A stretch of 64,000 nucleotides of DNA from NCBI GenBank assembly GCA_034766995.1, contig CM068313.1, positions 12,489,012-12,553,011 of the forward strand, in the 5' to 3' direction. Every line of letters starts with the position of its first letter. The stretch's first letter is position 1. Below, piece after piece: positions 61,665-64,000 of the stretch. The position numbers and the translations under genes are program-made. The notes beneath the pieces are model-generated. The model was not told the DNA's origin, searched no databases, and worked only from the letters and a program-made list of their open reading frames with translations. This stretch comes from Acanthacorydalis orientalis (lineage: Eukaryota > Arthropoda > Insecta > Megaloptera > Corydalidae).

Positions 61665-62717
61665 ACATGATATATTTTAAATTAGTACAGTTACTTACAT
61701 TTATTAGATTAATTCTTCCATTTAATAAATACTCAAAGGAATCGGCATCCATAATACTTGCATTGTGAAAAAATTTTTTCAATCCATCCTTATTTCTAAC
61801 TAACGTTTTTACTTTTATTCCTTTAACTGAAAATAAGCATTCGATTTCAATTTTAATCTATTAGTTATCATATATAAGAGTTAAAAATAATATTATCGGA
61901 ACACAAGATCATCAAATTTAATTAAGGTCATAGATTTGTTATCAAATAAAACGTTATATAATTAAAGACAGGTATTTTAATTTTGTTATTCTTTAAGTTG
62001 TGTATTTATAAAGTCATTAACTGTAAAAAACAAAAAATATAAAGAAAAGTAAAAAGATGAAAGTTACACACTGTTCAGATATTTGTCTATGTAGTATACA
62101 AACAAATAAAAATTAAAGTAAACTTTAATAATACAATAATTTAAAACAAATTAAATATTGACCAAAATTACAAATTTAATTTAATTATAGTTATTATCTA
62201 AAAAAATCTTGCTTTTTTAAGATGTAAATTCTGAAAGTATAATTATAGTTAGTTTATATAAATCTATAAATACTCTAGGTGTCTTAGAAAATAAACAAGC
62301 CATTAACTATATTAACAAATAATATATTTATAATATATTTTAAAGCCAGCAGAATATACAACAGAGTCTGTTCTTTAAGAGAGTGGTAATAAAGGAGTAA
62401 ATTCAGTTGTTGCCGTATATATTTATTTATAACTGTCAAGATAATCATATATTGTTTTTGAAAGCAACAAAATTATTCTCAGTGAAAAGCATCTCTGATA
62501 AAGTTCTTTATCGTCTTGATTAAGTCAACAAGGACAGTTTGTATAAAACAAAAACTTAATTGTTTTTTACTTACATAGTAGATTTTTCAAGTCTTTATCA
62601 TCTGATAGAACCATAATTGTTCTCAATAATTTACTTGATTGTGGAATGTAATTTATAATTTCTATAAAACTTTCATTTGATAGCAGAGGTTCAGCTTTTG
62701 ATATAAGTTTACCAACT
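33717..62717 (-). CDS. giant ABCA-subfamily ABC transporter (ABCA12/ABCA13-like), N-terminus missing
   Basis: ABCA proteins are full-length ABC transporters that move lipids across membranes, each half made of six TM helices and a nucleotide-binding domain. I chained 56 minus-strand exons with compatible phases, totalling about 10.4 kb and 3,468 aa. The order is a large extracellular loop (exons 62717 to 46398), TM2-6 (45595-43858), NBD1 (43724-40952), TM7 with the second loop, TM8-12, then NBD2 (37433-33955) and a short tail ending at the stop 33717-33719. Exon blocks are given separately. ABCA12 of mammals is about 2,600 aa and ABCA13 about 5,060, so the size points to that branch. Both NBDs keep Walker A, signature, Walker B and switch His. 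The first TM helix and start codon are not visible; they may lie beyond 64,000 or in an exon I missed. Orthology within ABCA is not proven. Confidence 0.88.
33856..33942. repeat. (TA)n microsatellite in the last ABCA intron
   Basis: About 87 bp of TA repeat nearly fill the 115-nt last intron of the ABCA gene (33840-33954). Confidence 0.97.
37501..38861 (-). CDS. ABCA block: TM8-TM12 of the second half (5 exons)
   Basis: Exons, in coding order: 38681-38861, 38166-38278, 37951-38098, 37774-37875 and 37501-37658. They encode strongly hydrophobic segments such as INIIVLVGFSLAASNGVVYL, followed by the cytoplasmic ERINEEKRLQYLSG. That E-x-x-x-x-K-x-x-Q motif between TM8 and TM9 is typical of ABCA proteins. 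Later segments include VLVFLITLICILVFDIV and MFIIGPFFFIINLLIEY. Phases join without gaps to the loop before and to NBD2 after. Confidence 0.88.
39494..40952 (-). CDS. ABCA block: end of NBD1, TM7 and second extracellular loop (4 exons)
   Basis: Exons, in coding order: 40455-40952, 40195-40288, 39986-40137 and 39494-39700. The first runs from the NBD1 regulatory region (FEKIFLNIL) through a charged linker to TM7 (VFISAIVLPVLFTAGAMGSY). The rest encode the loop, with a cysteine cluster (NCYCENGVQQC) and the family-typical YGGWSFG, AVWYNNKGFHALPSYMN and LSNAILR. The donor of the last exon was chosen as GTACGT because it gives the phase required by the next exon. Confidence 0.88.
41024..41082. 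repeat. (TA)n microsatellite, left flank of the mariner relic
   Basis: A TA repeat abuts the left inverted repeat of the mariner relic. The matching right-hand tract is at 41571-41636. Confidence 0.97.
41083..41569 (-). mobile_element. short internally deleted mariner relic inside a TA repeat
   Basis: Both ends are recognisable mariner inverted repeats: GGATTAATGCAAACGTTCG at the left and GGGTCAGTGAAAAAGTTCA at the right (inverted). They agree at 21 of 28 positions. Between them the minus strand still encodes part of a transposase C-terminus (SLQNSLNADKF, FNNVETVKNHF, LPERWKMI near 41189-41212), with an internal stop. The rest of the transposase is missing. It is about 490 bp long and lies in the intron between ABCA exons 41650-41885 and 40455-40952. 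TA repeats flank both ends directly, so it inserted into a (TA)n tract. Confidence 0.75.
41571..41636. repeat. (TA)n microsatellite, right flank of the mariner relic
   Basis: The TA tract ends about 13 nt before the donor of ABCA exon 41650-41885 (minus strand). Confidence 0.97.
41650..43724 (-). CDS. ABCA block: first nucleotide-binding domain (4 exons)
   Basis: Exons, in coding order: 43520-43724, 42766-42978, 41970-42243 and 41650-41885. The first contains Walker A GHNGAGKTT. The second contains the Q-loop region GVCSQASILIGNMSTREHL. The third contains the signature LSGGMKRRL, Walker B LVVLDEPSSGVDP and the switch His in TTHHLDEAELL. The fourth contains GKVNCSGSPLTLKQNYGHGY, the usual ABCA continuation, and the NBD1 regulatory region. 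The Q-loop reads CSQASILIG where most ABCA proteins have CPQHNILF, but the Gln itself is kept. Confidence 0.9.
42308..42385. repeat. (TA)n microsatellite in the NBD1 region of the ABCA gene
   Basis: About 78 bp of TA repeat lie roughly 65 bases upstream (minus strand) of the acceptor for exon 41970-42243. Confidence 0.97.
43858..46580 (-). CDS. ABCA block: end of the first extracellular loop and TM2-TM6 (5 exons)
   Basis: Exons, in coding order: 46398-46580, 45475-45595, 45226-45416, 44929-45067 and 43858-44062. The first contains FWAPGPNGDFVQDLRYF, LDQAIINL and GIYTQQFPYPCW, the strongest ABCA12/ABCA-family signature just before TM2. TM segments follow, for example LMVSFYFALIIVIGSM, then the cytoplasmic VWERESQNTMMNVMGMKTG, IWIIMLCIFVIL and SIILLLFLLNFGFSVVTFW. 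The block ends with GLQWHNLWDS and the last helix before NBD1. The 45596-46397 intron contains the large foldback F2. Confidence 0.9.
45657..46383. mobile_element. large foldback element F2 in an ABCA intron
   Basis: The element begins CCAGTGCATCTGGCTG and ends as the inverse of CCAGTGGATCTCTGGCT. The arms (about 45657-45955 and 46067-46383) are close reverse complements, each around 300 bp. They share GTCTAGAGTATAATTACAC, AACTGTCAGACCTTA-like and AAGGGTTAAATTC segments, with a loop of roughly 110 bp. No ORF or clear target duplication was identified. CAGTG termini would fit a hAT-related foldback, but this is uncertain. Confidence 0.8.
47013..52690 (-). CDS. ABCA block: C-terminal part of the first extracellular loop (11 exons)
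   Basis: Exons, in coding order: 52444-52690, 52084-52260, 50982-51199, 50713-50843, 50534-50652, 50078-50477, 48702-48839, 47872-48008, 47687-47803, 47339-47458 and 47013-47263. The predicted product is mostly amphipathic alpha helix with many Asn-x-Ser/Thr sites, as expected for an extracellular domain. PGCKNLYEDI with QLLRGKILVSP in 47872-48008 and KDFLAGIVF with DIVYKIRMDIDNVP in 47013-47263 are landmarks shared with other ABCA proteins. They fix this as the conserved base of the loop. The first exon, 247 nt, equals the summed length of two exon classes found elsewhere in the loop. Confidence 0.82.
48319..48518. mobile_element. mariner-derived MITE, MADE1-like
   Basis: The left end reads GGTGCAAAAATAATTGCGG and the right end, inverted, GATGCAAAAATAATTTCGG. 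The terminal inverted repeats are about 30 bp, and the total is about 200 bp without coding capacity. The GGTGCAAAAGTAATTGCGG type of end is characteristic of a mariner group that also gave rise to the short MADE1 elements of primates. TA precedes the left end; the right flank is AC, so one target copy has mutated. It lies in the intron between exons 48702-48839 and 47872-48008 of the ABCA gene. Confidence 0.75.
48842..48926. repeat. (TA)n microsatellite at an ABCA splice acceptor
   Basis: Two TA tracts start a few bases from the acceptor of exon 48702-48839. On the minus strand the repeat runs straight into TTTCAG, so it occupies the position of the polypyrimidine tract. Confidence 0.95.
51421..51767. 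mobile_element. foldback repeat family F3, copy B
   Basis: The left arm starts TTTTTCACTTGCCCATT with TTCTGATCAAAAATGCC. The right arm inverted carries CATTTACCTCAAAAATC and TTCTGATCAAAAATAATCAA, then TTGTTGCTTATGCGCATTTC. The arms are partial reverse complements of one another and match copies A, C and D. It lies in the ABCA intron between 50982-51199 and 52084-52260. Confidence 0.7.
53546..57260 (-). CDS. ABCA block: middle of the first extracellular loop (11 exons)
   Basis: Exons, in coding order: 56928-57260, 56732-56871, 56518-56636, 56268-56456, 55655-55866, 55020-55234, 54794-54924, 54538-54720, 54275-54465, 54091-54219 and 53546-53887. I recognise no catalytic motif. The product is helical, rich in Asn, Lys and Glu, with aromatic DW or NW positions (NFDWYKF, SNFNWREG, DFDWKTI). 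Phases and lengths repeat in register with the block before and after. Donor 56268 (GTTAGT) and donor 54538 (GTGGGT) were chosen because only these give the phase needed by the next exon. Confidence 0.8.
55330..55558. mobile_element. foldback repeat family F3, copy C
   Basis: This is a roughly 230-bp palindromic element in the intron between ABCA exons 55655-55866 and 55020-55234. The left inner part reads GATTGTCGGTTATGCACATT, pairing with GCACGCATAAGTAACAATT in the right half. The outer right end inverted reads TTTTTCTCACGCCTTAAAAAC, like copies A and D. Confidence 0.65.
57351..57376 (-). CDS. 26-nt microexon of the ABCA gene
   Basis: Exon 57581-57814 ends in phase 0, but the next recognisable exon (56928-57260) needs two bases from its predecessor. 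Between them, the 26-nt segment with acceptor TTCTGCAG and donor GTAATA encodes TLMDDYRS plus two bases. It restores the frame exactly, giving SKLSID at the junction. Together with exon 57581-57814 it makes a 260-nt unit of the same phase class as 59510-59700 and 54275-54465. The pyrimidine tract is weak, so this stays a reasoned prediction. Confidence 0.6.
57581..62717 (-). CDS. ABCA block: N-terminal visible part of the first extracellular loop (9 exons)
   Basis: Exons, in coding order: 62575-62717, 61699-61826, 60853-61047, 59510-59700, 58805-59143, 58335-58456, 58134-58258, 57883-58065 and 57581-57814. All joins are in phase. The first exon starts with one leftover base (VGKLISKAEPLLS), so at least one more exon lies upstream. 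Segments such as KNLLFKGIKVKTL and LLKNLNNVSVIFC are predicted helices with scattered glycosylation sites. No TM helix or signal was seen, so the real N-terminus is still missing. Confidence 0.78.
60320..60627. mobile_element. foldback repeat family F3, copy D
   Basis: It lies in the ABCA intron between 60853-61047 and 59510-59700. The left half has TTGTTACTTATACGCATTTC and GCCATCATCTTCAGAGCG. The right end inverted has TTTTTTCATCTCACAAAAAC and GGTCAAAAATGTTCAATAAA, the same order of motifs as copies A-C. Confidence 0.65.
61064..61146. repeat. (TA)n microsatellite with a central CA block
   Basis: A TA/ACACACA/TA compound repeat beginning about 16 nt from the acceptor of ABCA exon 60853-61047. 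Confidence 0.95.
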
Positions 62718-63257
62718 CTAAAATTAAAATAGTAATTAAAATATGAATTATATATATATATATATATATATATATTGAAGTCCTCCATTGTATTAGGGTC
62801 TCTCTTTAAAATGTCAAAACTTCTCTTTTTGTTAAAGTTCTTTGTTACTTTAATGTGTTATAATTAAGTGGTATGTCTAAAAAAGTTTCTCAATAAATGA
62901 CCCGTATACGCCCAACAGCCTGTAATTGTATGCATACGGACACCCGAATTTATTATAAAAGTGTTTGTACAACGTGTTTTCATTTCAGTTATAATAGCAA
63001 TAATAATGAATGTTCGTCATTACAATTTATCAAACAGAAATACATAAACAAAATAAATATATAAATGGATCTGGAGCTTTATATTACTAGTATTGAATCT
63101 GACATTATTGTAATTTACTTTCAGTAAAACATAATCTGTTATATTACTTATTATGTTAGAGAGATATTTAAACGGCTGGTATACAGCACACATGCACTAC
63201 GGGTTCATTTTTTTGGCGAATGCCATAGTATATTACTTTCTGTAGAATCAGGAGAAC
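62718..63257. other. region without a recognised coding exon upstream of the ABCA exons
   Basis: It contains a short TA repeat (about 62749-62775) next to the last ABCA acceptor seen. I searched the minus strand for an ABCA first exon (a Met followed by the usual LLWKN-type start and TM1) and found none. The part from 63130 to 63257 is slightly GC-richer and may hold the promoter of the small ORF that follows. Confidence 0.4.
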
Positions 63258-63446
63258 ATGAGTCATTGGGTTATAAGTTACGGTATTGGTGCTCATGATT
63301 CGCGTCGTTTAAAACTTTTTGATTTATCTTACACTGTAGAGGAATTATATGTGGCTCTTTGCAAGGACCCAGAGTGTCGCAGAAGAGCTCTTATTGGCCT
63401 AGATTTTTTCATTTTAAAGAAATATATTCAAAAAAGACTTGTCTAA
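63258..63446 (+). CDS. small ORF of unknown function, 62 aa
   Basis: The ATG is preceded in frame by TAG, so the start is defined. The product starts MSHWVISYGIGAHDSRRL, continues LFDLSYTVEELYVALCKDP, and ends KKYIQKRLV. Composition is balanced and codon use is mixed, unlike the repeat-derived frames in this window. That argues for real coding sequence, either a small single-exon gene or one exon of a larger plus-strand gene. I do not recognise the family. No signal peptide or TM helix is evident; two cysteines are present. An AATAAA-like site lies near 63522. Confidence 0.45.
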   Translation: MSHWVISYGIGAHDSRRLKLFDLSYTVEELYVALCKDPECRRRALIGLDFFILKKYIQKRLV

Positions 63447-64000
63447 GACATTTTTGGACATAGAATCATAAATAGTGACATAAATATAATATTTGATTCA
63501 ATTTAACGAGTACAGTTATAAAATAAAAATAAGTTAGATTATTTTTGAATTCGATTCTAAGTAAGCAGTACTTTATTAAATTATAAAATGTAAATAAGCC
63601 TATATACTTTAAATATATATGTTTTTACAAAAAAAATCTGTAAAATGGAGGGTATTGATTTCATGTGTAAATAGTTTTAATTCGACTATCAAGCAATTAC
63701 TTGTGCTACTCCTAAGGGTTACAGTTTTGCAAAGGTTCGACAGAGTAATTTAGAAAACAATGATGTACTCAATAACCGCGATTGACAAAAAATAAATCTG
63801 AACTAAGTGATTCTAGATCAATTCATTAAAGAGTACGAATAATACAATATTAAATTATATCCATATTTTATTCTATGCCTGAAATGTTTTTAACTTCTTC
63901 AATTATACAATTATAATATAAGTAAGTAGTAATTAACATTTTATTAATTACACATATACATTTTTTTACTTATTTCCTACACAGAAAGGAACATGTTTTG
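63447..64000. other. AT-rich end of the window
   Basis: There is no gene I can support. A plus-strand open stretch ending at about 63784 looks slightly coding-like but has no clear start or splice sites. Confidence 0.4.

Noticed and set aside
63690..63784. Plus-strand open stretch (ATPKGYSFAKVRQSN) that reads like coding sequence
   Set aside because: It is short and lacks a start codon or a convincing acceptor. Possibly an exon or relic, but not supported.

Overview
This is a 64 kb, very AT-rich piece of a eukaryotic nuclear genome. Short exons with GT/AG introns, animal-type genes, mariner, piggyBac-like and hAT relics and many long (TA)n microsatellites point to an insect, most likely a hymenopteran; that placement is an inference. 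I read exons by hand from splice sites, frame continuity and protein families I recognise. No similarity search was run.

Layout. (1) 1-11,885: no coding exon, apart from the 5' end of the first syndapin coding exon at the edge; AT-rich sequence with TA repeats, one ~460-bp foldback and one arm of a repeat family. It probably holds upstream sequence or 5' UTR introns of syndapin. (2) 11,933-20,158 (+): a complete syndapin/PACSIN gene, nine coding exons, 485 aa, F-BAR plus NPF plus SH3. Its introns hold a dead mariner and a ~1.06 kb GC-richer element with a 199-aa basic-repeat ORF. (3) 20,815-21,451 (-): complete Dim1/TXNL4A, 142 aa, tail-to-tail with syndapin. (4) 23,508-31,983 (+): exportin-6, 17 coding exons, complete except for the initiator codon exon. 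A large intron carries a hAT element nested in a piggyBac-like element. (5) 33,717-62,717 (-): a giant full-length-type ABCA transporter (ABCA12/13-like). I could chain 56 exons with compatible phases, coding for about 3,468 aa in the window. It covers both nucleotide-binding domains, TM2-12 and a first extracellular loop of at least ~2,000 aa; the N-terminus was not found. (6) 63,258-63,446 (+): a short, well-formed ORF of unknown function.

The most interesting observation is the build of the ABCA extracellular loop. Exon phases and lengths repeat with a period of four to six exons (classes A-E below), with matching cysteine positions in class A. This suggests serial duplication of an exon block, followed by loss of one exon class in some copies and one apparent intron loss. 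Foldback elements able to form long intronic hairpins lie in four of this gene's introns.

The genes are not a pathway. They are ordinary neighbours: membrane bending and endocytosis (syndapin), splicing (Dim1), nuclear export (exportin-6) and lipid transport (ABCA).
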